DNA of 52,451 nt from Candidatus Woesearchaeota archaeon (GCA_018302105.1 JAGWAD010000006.1:1-52451); one strand, 5' to 3'; positions 8,426 to 18,159 are shown, counted from the first letter of the stretch. Notes: a model not told the origin generated them from the letters alone. Numbers and translations are program-made.

Positions 8426-8637
8426 TTATTTTCTTTTCAATATATAAGTAATGTTTACTATTTGGTCACTACCTTCAAGAAAACAATCTATTATTTTATC
8501 TTTGACAACATATTTTGTAACCTTTTGCCCTCATGTATATTGATTATTTCATTTTTAGAAAGCGACATGCCACCTTCAAGAGCTTCAAGTTTATTATTTT
8601 CTCCATCAAATATTATCTTAGTATTTTTCTTTATCAT
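8426..8637 (-). pseudogene. Small hypothetical gene split by a frameshift
   Basis: An ATG at 8637 opens MIKKNTKIIFDGENNKLEAL and reads through GGMSLSKNEIINIHEGK. That frame soon ends, but another frame continues at once with KYVVKDKIIDCFLEGSDQI and closes at 8426. The joined protein would be about 70 residues with the look of one small beta-rich domain. The length, 212 nt, is not a multiple of three; the break lies near 8520-8530. It follows the C39-like gene by 41 nt on the same strand. It may be real decay or a sequence indel. Confidence 0.5.
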
Positions 8638-8677
8638 CTTATTTCATCTAAATCTCATCCTTATATCTATTTCTGGA

Positions 8678-9286
8678 TTATTTTCTATAAATAACTAAAA
8701 CATCTTCATCCGTACCTTTAGATTTTCTAGCATTATCAAATAAACTAAAACTTAATTCCATAAAAGCCTCAGAATCAATTAAACCAGGATTATGGATTAA
8801 AATTAAATCTTTAGTATAACCAACTACAGGAACAAAATGTCCTAGATATCCTTTTTGTGGAATTCCCTTTATTACATTCCAGTCCAGTAAAACAATTGGC
8901 AAACTTTCTTCAGTAACATAATTTAATAATTCATTTAATTCAATTGTTTTTTCATTTAATTCTACACCTAAATTTTTAGCATTTTCAAATAATTTATTAG
9001 ATTCTTCAACACTATTTAAATCTCCATAATTCTTATAAAAATCAGCATCAAGATTAGAAACGTCCAAAGTTAATGTTTTCGAAAGAAATTTAGTTTTAAA
9101 TCCTAATTTTATAGCACCTATTGCCAATTTAATTGTAGAAACACCTTTCCCCTCTTTTGTTTCAGCTGCTTCCTCAATAGTTTCTATGTCATAATCTTTC
9201 TCCAGATAATTAAGAACCATTCTTAATACAGTTGGTCCACAATTAAGTCTTGTTGTCTGTTTATGAAAAGGAACCTCTAATTTCAT
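8678..9286 (-). CDS. Peptidase C39-like (papain-fold) protein
   Basis: The N terminus has VPFHKQTTRLNCGPTVLRMV, with catalytic-type Cys and helix start as in C39/bacteriocin-processing peptidases. The His/Asp part is GHFVPVVGYTKDLILIHNPG near residues 150-170, followed by a family-typical FMELSFSLF. There is no ABC transporter fusion, no signal peptide and no membrane segment, so it is probably cytosolic. The substrate is unknown. Length (202 aa) fits stand-alone C39_2 proteins. A peptide-cleaving role is inferred from family membership only. Confidence 0.85.
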   Translation of the reverse strand: MKLEVPFHKQTTRLNCGPTVLRMVLNYLEKDYDIETIEEAAETKEGKGVSTIKLAIGAIKLGFKTKFLSKTLTLDVSNLDADFYKNYGDLNSVEESNKLFENAKNLGVELNEKTIELNELLNYVTEESLPIVLLDWNVIKGIPQKGYLGHFVPVVGYTKDLILIHNPGLIDSEAFMELSFSLFDNARKSKGTDEDVLVIYRK

Positions 9287-9339
9287 ACAATTATTATGAA
9301 AATAAAGCTTTAAAAATATTTCTCTATATTAACTTAATT

Positions 9340-10794
9340 TCAATTTAAATTTAATACTATACTTTTAATTCTTGTCATTGCTTCTATACTATATTTAATA
9401 CCCTGTGTTCCCAATCCACTATTTTTCACACAGCTAAATGGCAGATTATCTGGTCCCCTGTCACTTTTCCCATTTATCTGCACAGTTCCAACATTTAGTT
9501 TAGAAGCAATATTAAAAGCATCATTAATATTATTTGTAAAAATAGAAGCTTGCAGTCCATATTCTGAATCATTTACAATTTTTATAGCTTCATTTTTATC
9601 TCTTACTCTTATTATAACAGCAACAGGCCCAAATTGTTCTTCATAATAAATCCTGCACTTATTATTTATATTATCTAATACAATAGGACCAATGAGATTA
9701 TTTTTTCTTGTTTTAAAAAGCAATTGTTTTGCTCCATTTTTATTTGCATCATCAACTAATTCTTGTATATAATCAACAGCTTTTTTATTAATTAAACAGC
9801 AAATATTTGAATTATCCTCAGGTTTCCCAACTTTTAATTTCTCAGCTTCTTTAACAAACTTATCAGAAAATTTATTTCCAATATTGCCAACAGCAATAAT
9901 TCTTTTAATAGCAGTACACCTCTGTCCTGAATAAGAAAAACAACCGCTAATACATTCCTTAACTGCTAAATCCAAGTCAGCATCTTCCAGTATTATAGCA
10001 GCATCTTTTCCACCCAATTCTAATAATAAAGGTTTCATCACAGCTAAACTAGAAATACGCTTTCCAATTTCAGTGCTTCCAGTAAATGCAACCATATCAA
10101 CATCTTTATGACTTACTAAATAATCCCCAATTTGTGAACTGTTTCCAGTAACTATATTTAAAACTCCGGGAAGCAAACCAGCTTCTAAAAATAGTTCAGC
10201 ACAATAAATAACACTGATTGCTCCTTGTGCGCTTGGTTTTAATATTACAGAATTACCAGATATTAATGCTGGTGCAACTTTACTATAACTAAGGTTAATA
10301 GGATAATTAAACGGGCTTATTGCCAAAACAACACCAAAAGGAACCCTATTTACAAAAGCAGTTTTTCTTTTTTCATTTTTATAAAAACATTGTCCTTCAA
10401 CTATTTCTCCAGAGATCCTTAATCCTTCTTCAGCAGTATATTTAATTAAATCAGCAGTTCTTTCAACTTCATTAATAGCAGCAGATTTTGGTTTTGCTAT
10501 TTCTTTCATCAGAATTTCAGCAATAATTAGTTTATTCTTTAACATTAAATCAGCAGCCTTATGTAAAATTTCAGCCCTTTTATTTACAGGAATTTCTTGC
10601 CATTGTAATTGCGAACTTTTTGCAATCTTAAAAACTTCATCAATCTCTTTTTTACTTACATCCTGTATTTTTCCAACTAAACTATTGTCTACAGGATTTA
10701 AAACACTAATAAACTTATTTGAAACCGATAATTGCCACTTTCCATTGCTTAAATATTTATAATTATTTCCTTCTTTTGTATATTCAAATGGCAT
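9340..10794 (-). CDS. gapN: Non-phosphorylating glyceraldehyde-3-phosphate dehydrogenase (GapN)
   Basis: An aldehyde dehydrogenase superfamily enzyme that oxidises glyceraldehyde 3-phosphate directly to 3-phosphoglycerate. It carries the ALDH marks ISPFNYPINLSYSKVAPAL, FTGSTEIGKRI, the general base in LLELGGKDAA, and the catalytic Cys in YSGQRCTAIKR near residue 285. The C-terminal SDRGPDNLPF followed by SGLGTQGIKYSIEAMT matches GapN rather than other ALDHs. Length (484 aa) is normal. With Pgi and the aldolase elsewhere in the window it supports a modified glycolysis that bypasses the phosphorylating GAPDH/PGK pair at this step. It is monocistronic. Confidence 0.93.
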   Translation of the reverse strand: MPFEYTKEGNNYKYLSNGKWQLSVSNKFISVLNPVDNSLVGKIQDVSKKEIDEVFKIAKSSQLQWQEIPVNKRAEILHKAADLMLKNKLIIAEILMKEIAKPKSAAINEVERTADLIKYTAEEGLRISGEIVEGQCFYKNEKRKTAFVNRVPFGVVLAISPFNYPINLSYSKVAPALISGNSVILKPSAQGAISVIYCAELFLEAGLLPGVLNIVTGNSSQIGDYLVSHKDVDMVAFTGSTEIGKRISSLAVMKPLLLELGGKDAAIILEDADLDLAVKECISGCFSYSGQRCTAIKRIIAVGNIGNKFSDKFVKEAEKLKVGKPEDNSNICCLINKKAVDYIQELVDDANKNGAKQLLFKTRKNNLIGPIVLDNINNKCRIYYEEQFGPVAVIIRVRDKNEAIKIVNDSEYGLQASIFTNNINDAFNIASKLNVGTVQINGKSDRGPDNLPFSCVKNSGLGTQGIKYSIEAMTRIKSIVLNLN

Positions 10795-10870
10795 AATGAA
10801 GTTTTACACTAATACAATTAAAACATTTAGTTTCACTTTATAATAGTAATCTATTGATATCCATAAATCT

Positions 10871-10880
10871 TTTATATTAT
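10871..10880 (+). promoter_or_regulatory. TATA box deciding a GTG start
   Basis: TTTATATTAT is centred about 24 nt before the GTG at 10899. The longer open frame from a TTG at 10854 would place the start upstream of this box, so the GTG is preferred. Confidence 0.5.
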
Positions 10881-10898
10881 TTAATAAAACAATTTAAT

Positions 10899-11327
10899 GT
10901 GAAAAAAGAGATTAAAGAAAAAATAAAAAAAATAATCAGGAATAGCTTCAAGGATTTACTAAAAATATTACCAATATTCTTTATAGCAATTATAATTAGT
11001 GTTATAGCAGAATTAAACATTCCGGATGACATAATTCAATCAATATTAGGTAAGAATTTAATAACTTCAATTTTAGTTGCAACAACAGCAGGAATTATAT
11101 TACCATTTCCGCAATATGCATCTTATCCATTTGCTTCTTTTTTATACAACAGCGGCGCATATTTGGGTGCAGTTTTTGCATTTATAGCAGGAGAAGTTTT
11201 CATTGGCAATTTATTCGAAGATTATTTAGAAATAAAATATTTCTCATTAAGATTCTGGTTAATGAGATTTGTAGTTAGTTTTGTATTAATATTTGGGGGC
11301 GCATTATTGTTGCAATATTTACTATGA
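10899..11327 (+). CDS. Half-size permease, first of a pair (ArsP/DUF318-like)
   Basis: A membrane protein of about four helices after a basic N-terminal stretch (VKKEIKEKIKKIIRNSFKDL). It contains GIILPFPQYASYPFASFLYNSG, resembling one of the two conserved half-repeats of ArsP_1/DUF318 permeases, where a Pro-rich loop re-enters the membrane. Its stop overlaps the next gene by 4 nt (ATGA). Whole permeases carry both halves in one chain, so I infer these two form a heterodimer. The substrate is unknown, and the Cys residues of classical organoarsenical transporters are absent. Confidence 0.75.
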   Translation: MKKEIKEKIKKIIRNSFKDLLKILPIFFIAIIISVIAELNIPDDIIQSILGKNLITSILVATTAGIILPFPQYASYPFASFLYNSGAYLGAVFAFIAGEVFIGNLFEDYLEIKYFSLRFWLMRFVVSFVLIFGGALLLQYLL

Positions 11328-11875
11328 ACATAGAACTAATATTAACAAAATCTTTAGAAGAGTTTATACATATTTTGCCATTTTTAGTTACAGCAGTAAT
11401 TTTCGGAAAAGTAATAGAAACATTTATGCCTGATAAAGTTGTTAAGAATTTTCTAGGAAGCAACCATAGCGGAATATTGATCGGCACTTTCTTGGGCTTA
11501 ATAAAACCAGGTCCTCTTTATGTTACTTTACCAATATTAAATGGTTTCATGAAAAAAGGAATGAGCTTTGCTGCACTAGCTGCTTACTTAACAAGTGAAT
11601 TAGTTGGAGGATTATTCAGGTTTTTCTTGGAAGTTGGTTATTTTGGATGGAAATATTCAGTTCTAAGAGTTATTATAACTCTAATAATGTCAATATTGAC
11701 TGGTTATGTATTTTTAATATTTGAAAGAAGAGGATTTTTCAAAAAGAGATTAGAAATGCCAAAAGAAGATGATTTAAAAAATTTAAAGAAAAAGGAAATA
11801 GAAAAAATTAAAAAATTCAAGAATAAAGAATACAAGAAAATTAAAAATATAAAAAAAGATATGGGAATAAAGTAG
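11324..11875 (+). CDS. Half-size permease, second of a pair (ArsP/DUF318-like)
   Basis: About four membrane helices in the first 135 residues, with the second half-repeat motif LGLIKPGPLYVTLPILNGF and ALAAYLTSELVGG. The last 45 residues are an intensely Lys-rich cytoplasmic tail (KNLKKKEIEKIKKFKNKEY). It overlaps the preceding half-permease by 4 nt, implying equal expression. The split into two subunits parallels other two-component permease pairs. Transport specificity cannot be read from the sequence. Confidence 0.78.
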   Translation: MNIELILTKSLEEFIHILPFLVTAVIFGKVIETFMPDKVVKNFLGSNHSGILIGTFLGLIKPGPLYVTLPILNGFMKKGMSFAALAAYLTSELVGGLFRFFLEVGYFGWKYSVLRVIITLIMSILTGYVFLIFERRGFFKKRLEMPKEDDLKNLKKKEIEKIKKFKNKEYKKIKNIKKDMGIK

Positions 11876-11949
11876 AATTATTACAAAATAATAGTAAAAC
11901 AACATTTATTAACAACATCTTTCTATAATATTATAGAGGTATTTAACAA

Positions 11950-12558
11950 ATGGGATTTTTTTCTAAAAAAACAGGAATTTTTACTTTAGTTATTGCTCTA
12001 ATAGGCGCATCTATAGGGGGAACAGTCGCAATTCAGAAAAATTCACAGCAGGCACAGGCTGCAGTTACAGCAACGCAGAATTCACAGCAGACACAGACCC
12101 AAAAAAAACCTTTAGATAAAACAAAATTAGCAGCATTAAGACAGAATTTAGCACAAAAAAATTTAGAGTTTAGAGAAATAAATCTAGGATTAACAAATTT
12201 AAAAATAGATGCAGCTGCACTTAATGAAGCATTAAATGAATTTAATAAAGGAATAGAAAATACAAGAAAAGAAATAGTTGCATTGCGTGATAGAGGAGAA
12301 GAGATTAGTAAAGAGGATGAAGTGGCAGCACTGAAAGGTTGGATATTTAATAAAGGTAGTGGAAGGTTAACAAAGGTTAAAGCTTTATCAAGGCAATTAG
12401 AAGAAAATATAAACTCATTAAAAATAAAGTATGCAAAATATAAATCTAACATACCTGATACATTGCAAAGTTTTTTAGAACCCAGAATTGGAGAAATGCA
12501 AAAATCAGCAAAAAATATCAAAGTTTCAATAGATACAGTAGGACAACAACTAAGATAG
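11950..12558 (+). CDS. Membrane-anchored or secreted coiled-coil protein
   Basis: An N-terminal hydrophobic segment (GIFTLVIALIGASIGGTVAI) is followed by an AQA-rich stretch and a Gln/Thr-rich linker (residues about 28-52), then a long charged region likely to form coiled coils (LAQKNLEFREINLGLTNLK onward). This is consistent with an extracytoplasmic protein that is cleaved or anchored by its N-terminal helix. An upstream GAGGT at 11936-11940 may be a ribosome binding site. Function unknown. It ends exactly where the convergent lhr gene ends. Confidence 0.75.
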   Translation: MGFFSKKTGIFTLVIALIGASIGGTVAIQKNSQQAQAAVTATQNSQQTQTQKKPLDKTKLAALRQNLAQKNLEFREINLGLTNLKIDAAALNEALNEFNKGIENTRKEIVALRDRGEEISKEDEVAALKGWIFNKGSGRLTKVKALSRQLEENINSLKIKYAKYKSNIPDTLQSFLEPRIGEMQKSAKNIKVSIDTVGQQLR

Positions 12559-15165
12559 TTATTTTTTCAAACTTACTTTGGCTTGTACCATCTGATGCAT
12601 TCTTTTCAAAAATTCTTGTTTTTCTTCAATTTTTAATATATCAGAATATCCTTCCAAAACTAAATTTAAGGCAAATGGCGTTGGAATCTCAGTATTTATC
12701 TCTTTGATTTTTATTTTTCCATCTTCAATTAATTTAATTATTTCAGTTGCATTTTCAATATCCATTAAATCTTCCAGAACTTCTCTCCTTGCTTCTTTTA
12801 ATATACAAAAATCTTCACTTACTCTTTTAACAGCACTCATTAATATCATAGAACTTACTTGTTGTCTTCCAACCCTTTTTGTATGTCCTTTATAATTTCT
12901 TAATATCATAAATGACCTGGCAGCACAGTGTCTGAATCTTCTTTTTAATACTTCACTTTTGTCTATAGCCAGACTAAGTAAACTCCTTAATTCTTTAGAT
13001 TTTATTAATTTTAATGCTTGTAAAACATTAATTTTTTTATCAGCAGTTACATAAAAACCATTATCATTAATGCCAATCTCAACATCCCTATGCTGGCTTC
13101 TGCCAATTGCAAATGCCAAAGCTCTGCTCAATACATCATTAACACGTCTACCATATAAACTATGAAATATTATTAAATGTTTATTGTCTTCGTCTCTATA
13201 ATGTTCTATAATTAAATTCTGATGGTTTGGAATATCTTGGTATTTATATTGATAAAAGAAATAATTGTAAACTGCTTCTGCAGTATTATTCTTAACATAT
13301 AAATAACTTTTAATAAATTCCAGAATTTCATTTTTATCTTTTTTATTTTTAAATCTGTCAAGCATCAATTTCCTGAATCTTTGTATTTCTAAAGCTAAAT
13401 CAAAACTCAATGGAAGCATTTCACTAAACCAGCTCGGAATAGTAGGTTTTCTGCCTTCAGCAGATTTTACTTGTGCAACCATTCCTCTTGAAAATTTAAA
13501 TTCATAAGTATTGCCACCTAAAACAAATATATCTCCTGGCTTTAATTTTTCCAAAAACCCTTCATCAATATGACCTATATTTTGTTCTCCTATTTTTACA
13601 GTTACAAAAGTCTCATCTGGAATAGTTCCAATATTTGTCATATAAATCACTCTTGTAAGTTTTCCCTTTTTGCCAATTTTTCCTTCATTTTTCCATATCT
13701 TTGCATAAATATATCTATCTTCTAAAGATGCAAATTCTCCAGCAAGATAACTTAAAACTTCATTAAAATCTTTTTCAGTAAGGTTTGTATAAGGATAACT
13801 ATTTCTTATTACATCATATAATTCTTTTACATCCCAGACTTGTTCCAAAGCCATTCCTATAATCTGCTGTGCAAGAACATCTAAACAATTAGTAGGAATG
13901 TGTATCTTATCAATTCTTCTTTCCAATGCTAATTTCATCATGACACTACATTCAATTAAATCATCCCTGTCAAGAACAATTATTCTGGCCTTTGTAGTTT
14001 CATGAAGACCATGTCCTGAACGTCCTGCTCGCTGCACCATACGGGCAATAGATTTTGGACTCCCTAAACAAATTACTAAATCAATATAACCAATATCAAG
14101 CCCCATTTCTAAACTAGTTGAAGAAACTATAGCTTTTAGTTTTCCTTTTCTTAATGCATTTTCCATTGCAAACCTATGTTCCTTACTTAAAGAACCATGA
14201 TGTGCGCCAATCAGACTGGATACTTGATCTTCTTTTCCTTCTGCTTCAATTATTTCTATATACTTTTTAGGAAAATGAGTTTTCAGGTGATGCACAACCC
14301 TTTCAGTAGCGCTTCTTGTATTTGTAAAAATTAAAGTTGTTTTATGTTCATGTATTAACTTATCTATAAGTTTGTACATTTCTTTATTCATAATATTAAA
14401 AGAAGTGGTCACTAAATCATCAACTGGACTAATAACTTCTAAATCTAGATTCTTATTAAATCTTGCATCTATTATTTTACATTTCCTATTAGGTCCAACT
14501 AAAAATTTTGCCACTTCCTCTAAAGGAGCTATTGTTGCAGACAATCCAATTCTGCACATACCGGGGCTAATGTAATTTAAGCGTTCTAAAGATAAACTAA
14601 GATGTGTTCCCCTTTTATTCTCTGCCAAACTATGTAATTCATCAATTATGCACCATTCTGCATTTTTTAAATAATTTCTAAATTTAATCGATGTTAAAAG
14701 TATACCTAAAGATTCAGGTGTTGTTATCAAGATATGTGGGGGTTTTGCAAGCATTTTAGCTTTTTCAGATTGGGTTGTATCTCCAGTTCTTACAGCAACT
14801 CTTATTCCTAAATCTTTACCCGCAATTTCTTCAATTTCTTTTAAAGGGGTAATTAAATTTACAAAAATATCATTATTCAAGGCTTTTAAAGGAGAAACAT
14901 AAACACAATAAACTTTATTCTCTAACAGATTTTTTTCATTCAAATCAACGAGCTCATTTAATATTGCTAAGAAGCTTGCTATTGTTTTCCCAGATCCTGT
15001 TGGTGCTGAAACCAGTATATTATTTCTTGAATGAACTTCCATAACACCAAACAATTGTGGCAAAGAAAAATCCTTGAATTTTGAAAAAAACCATTTTTTA
15101 ATATAAGAATGTAATAACTGTTTTATATCCTCTGAATTATCTGGTTTTTGCTTTATTTCTATCAT
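12559..15165 (-). CDS. lhr: Lhr-type ATP-dependent DNA/RNA helicase
   Basis: A superfamily 2 helicase of the archaeal Lhr group, linked to DNA repair and strand annealing. Motifs in order: Walker A in SAPTGSGKTIASFLA near residue 55, motif Ia YVSPLKALNND, TTPESLGILL, DExH box IIDELHSLAENKRG, GLSATI, then the second RecA domain with TLIFTNTRSATERVVHHL, AHHGSL, SSTSLEMGLDIG and VQRAGRSGHG. The rest carries the winged-helix and beta-barrel Lhr core. Length (868 aa) is typical. A TATA box (ATTTATAAATT) about 25 nt upstream of 15165 supports the start. It is monocistronic. Confidence 0.95.
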   Translation of the reverse strand: MIEIKQKPDNSEDIKQLLHSYIKKWFFSKFKDFSLPQLFGVMEVHSRNNILVSAPTGSGKTIASFLAILNELVDLNEKNLLENKVYCVYVSPLKALNNDIFVNLITPLKEIEEIAGKDLGIRVAVRTGDTTQSEKAKMLAKPPHILITTPESLGILLTSIKFRNYLKNAEWCIIDELHSLAENKRGTHLSLSLERLNYISPGMCRIGLSATIAPLEEVAKFLVGPNRKCKIIDARFNKNLDLEVISPVDDLVTTSFNIMNKEMYKLIDKLIHEHKTTLIFTNTRSATERVVHHLKTHFPKKYIEIIEAEGKEDQVSSLIGAHHGSLSKEHRFAMENALRKGKLKAIVSSTSLEMGLDIGYIDLVICLGSPKSIARMVQRAGRSGHGLHETTKARIIVLDRDDLIECSVMMKLALERRIDKIHIPTNCLDVLAQQIIGMALEQVWDVKELYDVIRNSYPYTNLTEKDFNEVLSYLAGEFASLEDRYIYAKIWKNEGKIGKKGKLTRVIYMTNIGTIPDETFVTVKIGEQNIGHIDEGFLEKLKPGDIFVLGGNTYEFKFSRGMVAQVKSAEGRKPTIPSWFSEMLPLSFDLALEIQRFRKLMLDRFKNKKDKNEILEFIKSYLYVKNNTAEAVYNYFFYQYKYQDIPNHQNLIIEHYRDEDNKHLIIFHSLYGRRVNDVLSRALAFAIGRSQHRDVEIGINDNGFYVTADKKINVLQALKLIKSKELRSLLSLAIDKSEVLKRRFRHCAARSFMILRNYKGHTKRVGRQQVSSMILMSAVKRVSEDFCILKEARREVLEDLMDIENATEIIKLIEDGKIKIKEINTEIPTPFALNLVLEGYSDILKIEEKQEFLKRMHQMVQAKVSLKK

Positions 15166-15272
15166 ATTTACTAATATTTTAGAACAATTTATAAATCCTG
15201 CGTGTAAAAATGTCCAATGCGTCCAGTGCCTTAATTACTTTAATATAGCAACCACATAAATTTTTAGGTGTT

Positions 15273-15836
15273 CTAATAATTAACAATAACCTTTCTTTCT
15301 AAAGGGTTACCAATCATAAATATGAGTTTTTTATTTAAAACAACCTTTGAAAATTCAGGGGGCAAATAACGCAAAACATTCTTCATATCTAATTCTTTTA
15401 TTGGTTTAGGTTTTAATCTAAGCAATAGTTCATTCAAGTGAAGTTCTAAATAATTAACAGTTTGGTCAATAAGCATATTTCTAACTTTACTTAACTTCAT
15501 TGCATTTAAAGGTATTAAATAATAACCGTTTCCAGAAGAATTAGATCTTATTTCGCCTTCTGATCTTGAATAAAAATTTCTTACATTATAAGTTTCTAAA
15601 TTTAAAAAGGGAATATTATACAGATAATTTCTTTGCAATTCTTCTTTAATGCCGTAAAATTGGATATTATCTCTTTGTAATACAGCTTTGCCATTAAATT
15701 CAAAACTCAGGCATATTCCTTCAATTCTATTTAATCCATTTACTCCATTAGAATTTATTTTAATTATTCCCTCTTTAACATCTTTTGTTTTATTTACTGC
15801 CCTTATGCCAAACTTGACAAAAAATTCTGCTTGCAT
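15273..15836 (-). CDS. hypothetical protein, 187 aa
   Basis: Not recognised. A basic, soluble protein without obvious motifs, beginning MQAEFFVKFGIRAVNKTKDV; the middle is rich in Asn and Tyr, and the C-terminal half includes LELHLNELLLRLKPKPIKEL. An AT-rich TATA-like element (AAATATTTTG) lies near 15855-15865. It is probably its own transcript. Confidence 0.65.
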   Translation of the reverse strand: MQAEFFVKFGIRAVNKTKDVKEGIIKINSNGVNGLNRIEGICLSFEFNGKAVLQRDNIQFYGIKEELQRNYLYNIPFLNLETYNVRNFYSRSEGEIRSNSSGNGYYLIPLNAMKLSKVRNMLIDQTVNYLELHLNELLLRLKPKPIKELDMKNVLRYLPPEFSKVVLNKKLIFMIGNPLERKVIVNY

Positions 15837-15891
15837 AAAAAGAATAGAATAACAAAATATTTAATATTTTCTATTTATTATCACTATATAA

Positions 15892-16341
15892 TTAAAAAAA
15901 TAAATCTTCCTCATCAACTTTATTTGTTCTTGATACATTTCCTTTTACAATATAAAACCTGTTTCTCAGACTATTAAAATTATTCATTATTTTAGGAATA
16001 TTATTATTAAATTTTAATTTTAAGTCTATAGAATTTGCTCTTATTTTATATAAATAAAGTAGTTCATTAAGAAGTTTATGTATTTCATCACAATGGGCTA
16101 ATGGTGCATCAAATTGAGTAGTCATTTTAAAACTATTACCATAACTATTCTTGATTTTAACTAAAGAATCTTTAAAATTTTTAGATTTTGGGATTAACTT
16201 TTCTTCAAAAACGATAGTCATCCATCCATGGTTTGATAATATCCTTTCAGCTTGTTTACTTTCACTTTGTAATTTTAAATTATTTAATTCTTTCTCCAAG
16301 TCTATTAATTGTGATTCAGCAAGTTCTAAAGGTGTTTCCAT
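15892..16341 (-). CDS. hypothetical coiled-coil protein, 149 aa
   Basis: The N terminus (METPLELAESQLIDLEKELN, residues 1-35) is strongly predicted by eye to be a coiled coil, followed by a compact domain with VFEEKLIPKSKNFKDSLVKI and LLNELLYLYKIRANSIDLKL. No catalytic motif is visible. Family not recognised. It is on the same strand as its neighbours but separated by 40-60 nt AT-rich gaps on both sides. Confidence 0.65.
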   Translation of the reverse strand: METPLELAESQLIDLEKELNNLKLQSESKQAERILSNHGWMTIVFEEKLIPKSKNFKDSLVKIKNSYGNSFKMTTQFDAPLAHCDEIHKLLNELLYLYKIRANSIDLKLKFNNNIPKIMNNFNSLRNRFYIVKGNVSRTNKVDEEDLFF

Positions 16342-16384
16342 AAATAAAGAATAGTGAAATTAATATTTAAAGGTTATTGTAAAA

Positions 16385-16678
16385 TTAAATATATTTCATT
16401 GTAGAATCAAAACTAATTAAAATTGGTTCTTTTTTATTCTTTGCATAGACCTCAACTAGTTCAGTGGTTTTAGTTTCTAAAAGAGAAACAATAGTAATTT
16501 CTTGATCTGAATCTCTAAATCTTTTAGATAAATCATGAATTGTAGGTATAGATATATCAATTGGTACTCCAAAAGTATCATGTTTATAACCCGTTATGCT
16601 TATAAAAGTAACAAAATAACATCCTAAACTTCTAAATCCGTTTTGTTTTAATCTTGTTATTAATTTTTCATCAGCCAT
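16385..16678 (-). CDS. hypothetical protein, 97 aa
   Basis: Starts MADEKLITRLKQNGFRSLGC. The ATG at 16678 is preferred over the longer open frame from 16738 because a good TATA box (TTTATAAATC) lies about 30 nt upstream and the longer frame would run through it into the proS coding end. Not recognised; mixed alpha/beta, with one Cys near residue 20. Confidence 0.6.
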   Translation of the reverse strand: MADEKLITRLKQNGFRSLGCYFVTFISITGYKHDTFGVPIDISIPTIHDLSKRFRDSDQEITIVSLLETKTTELVEVYAKNKKEPILISFDSTMKYI

Positions 16679-16713
16679 AAGATTAAACAGCCTAAAAAGA
16701 TTTATAAATTTAA

Positions 16714-18159
16714 CTAATAACTTCTTCCAAATCTGCAAATAACTTTAGCTTCATTTCCACAATTAGCACACATTTCTCCATATAAAGGATTCTTTTCCAA
16801 ATCAATATTCAGACTTTTAACACCTTCTAATTTTTCTTTTATTTGTTCTTCACATTCAGTTCTGTCACACCAGTTAATCTTGACAATTTTCTTGTCTTTA
16901 ATAGCATCAGAAAATTCCTTGAAATTTTTAACTTCTTTTATATTTGATTCTAAGAATTTTTTAGAATTTTCATATAAATCATTATGCATTTTATCTAACA
17001 ATAATGGAATTTCTTCTTCTAACTTATTTATATTAACTATTTTCTTCTCACCACTATGTCTTAAAACCAGAACAACTTGATTCTTCTCCAAATCTCTTGG
17101 TCCTATTTCTAATCTTAATGGAATTCCTTTCAATTCCCATTCATTATATTTCCATCCAGGGGTATAATCTTCTCTTTCATCTAAAATTGGATTATATTCT
17201 TGTAACAATTTCTTAAGTTCATTCGATTTTTGCAAAACTTCTTTTTTACTTTGCTCAAATAAAATCGGAATTATAACAATCTTATTCTCACTTAATCTCG
17301 GGGGCAATACTAAACCTTTATCATCAGAATGTATAGCAAACATAACCCCAAGCATTCTGGTTGAAATTGCATAGGTAGATTGGTAAACATAATCCTCTTT
17401 AGAATTTTCATCTAAAAACTTAATATTATAAGCCTTAGCAAAATTTTGACCATCATCATGATAATCTGGCCCTTGTATTGCTCTTCCATTAGGTAACAAT
17501 AATTCAATAGAATAAGTTGCAACAGCCCCTGCAAATTTCTCCTTATTAGTTTTCTTTCCTATAAAACTAGCTAAAGCCATATAATCTTTTAAAAAATTAT
17601 AATAAATATTCAAAATTTTCTCCTTATCTTCATTTAATTCTTCAGGATTAGAATAAGCATTATGACCTTCATTCCATAAAAATTCCCTGCCCCTTAAAAA
17701 AGGCACTGGATGTTTAAATTCCCAACGAACAACATTATTCCATTGATTAAGTTTTAAAGGCAAATCTTTATGGCTTCTAATCCATTTTGAATAAGAATCA
17801 TACATTATTGCTTCAGAAGTAGGTCTGACAGCCAGTCTTTCATTTAATTTAGAATTTCCAGAATGAGTTACCCAGGCAACTTCAGGAACAAACCCTTCAA
17901 CATGCTCACTTTCCTTTACTAAAAGACTTTCAGGAATAAATAAAGGAAAATAACAATTCTTAATTCCAATATTCTTAAATTCCTTATCAATAATATGAAT
18001 TATTTTTTCCCAAATTTGATAAGATCCAGGCTTATACACTATACATCCAGAAACAGCACTATAATCCGCCAATCCTGATTTAATAATTAACTCTTGATAC
18101 CATTCAGAAAAATCTTCATTCTTTTTTATAGTCATTCCTTTTGAATCTTTATTTTGCAT
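16714..18159 (-). CDS. proS: Prolyl-tRNA synthetase (archaeal/eukaryotic type)
   Basis: Charges tRNA-Pro. The class II core is clear: GCIVYKPGSYQIWEKIIHI, AVRPTSEAIMYDSYSKWIRS (motif 2 region), WNNVVRWEFKHPVPFLRGRE, then the anticodon-binding domain with IPILF and EIGPRDLEKNQVVLVLRHSG. The C-terminal extension contains WCDRTECEEQ and MCANCGNEAKVICRFGRSY, the type-3 Zn-binding tail ending in Tyr. Length (481 aa) is normal and there is no editing insertion, as expected for this type. TATA-like elements lie near 18170-18195. Confidence 0.96.
   Translation of the reverse strand: MQNKDSKGMTIKKNEDFSEWYQELIIKSGLADYSAVSGCIVYKPGSYQIWEKIIHIIDKEFKNIGIKNCYFPLFIPESLLVKESEHVEGFVPEVAWVTHSGNSKLNERLAVRPTSEAIMYDSYSKWIRSHKDLPLKLNQWNNVVRWEFKHPVPFLRGREFLWNEGHNAYSNPEELNEDKEKILNIYYNFLKDYMALASFIGKKTNKEKFAGAVATYSIELLLPNGRAIQGPDYHDDGQNFAKAYNIKFLDENSKEDYVYQSTYAISTRMLGVMFAIHSDDKGLVLPPRLSENKIVIIPILFEQSKKEVLQKSNELKKLLQEYNPILDEREDYTPGWKYNEWELKGIPLRLEIGPRDLEKNQVVLVLRHSGEKKIVNINKLEEEIPLLLDKMHNDLYENSKKFLESNIKEVKNFKEFSDAIKDKKIVKINWCDRTECEEQIKEKLEGVKSLNIDLEKNPLYGEMCANCGNEAKVICRFGRSY

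Noticed and set aside
8420-8698. Plus-strand ORF of 92 codons
   Set aside because: It is antisense to the split small gene at 8426-8637 and to the end of the C39-like gene; composition is Phe/Leu/Ile-rich as expected of a shadow frame.
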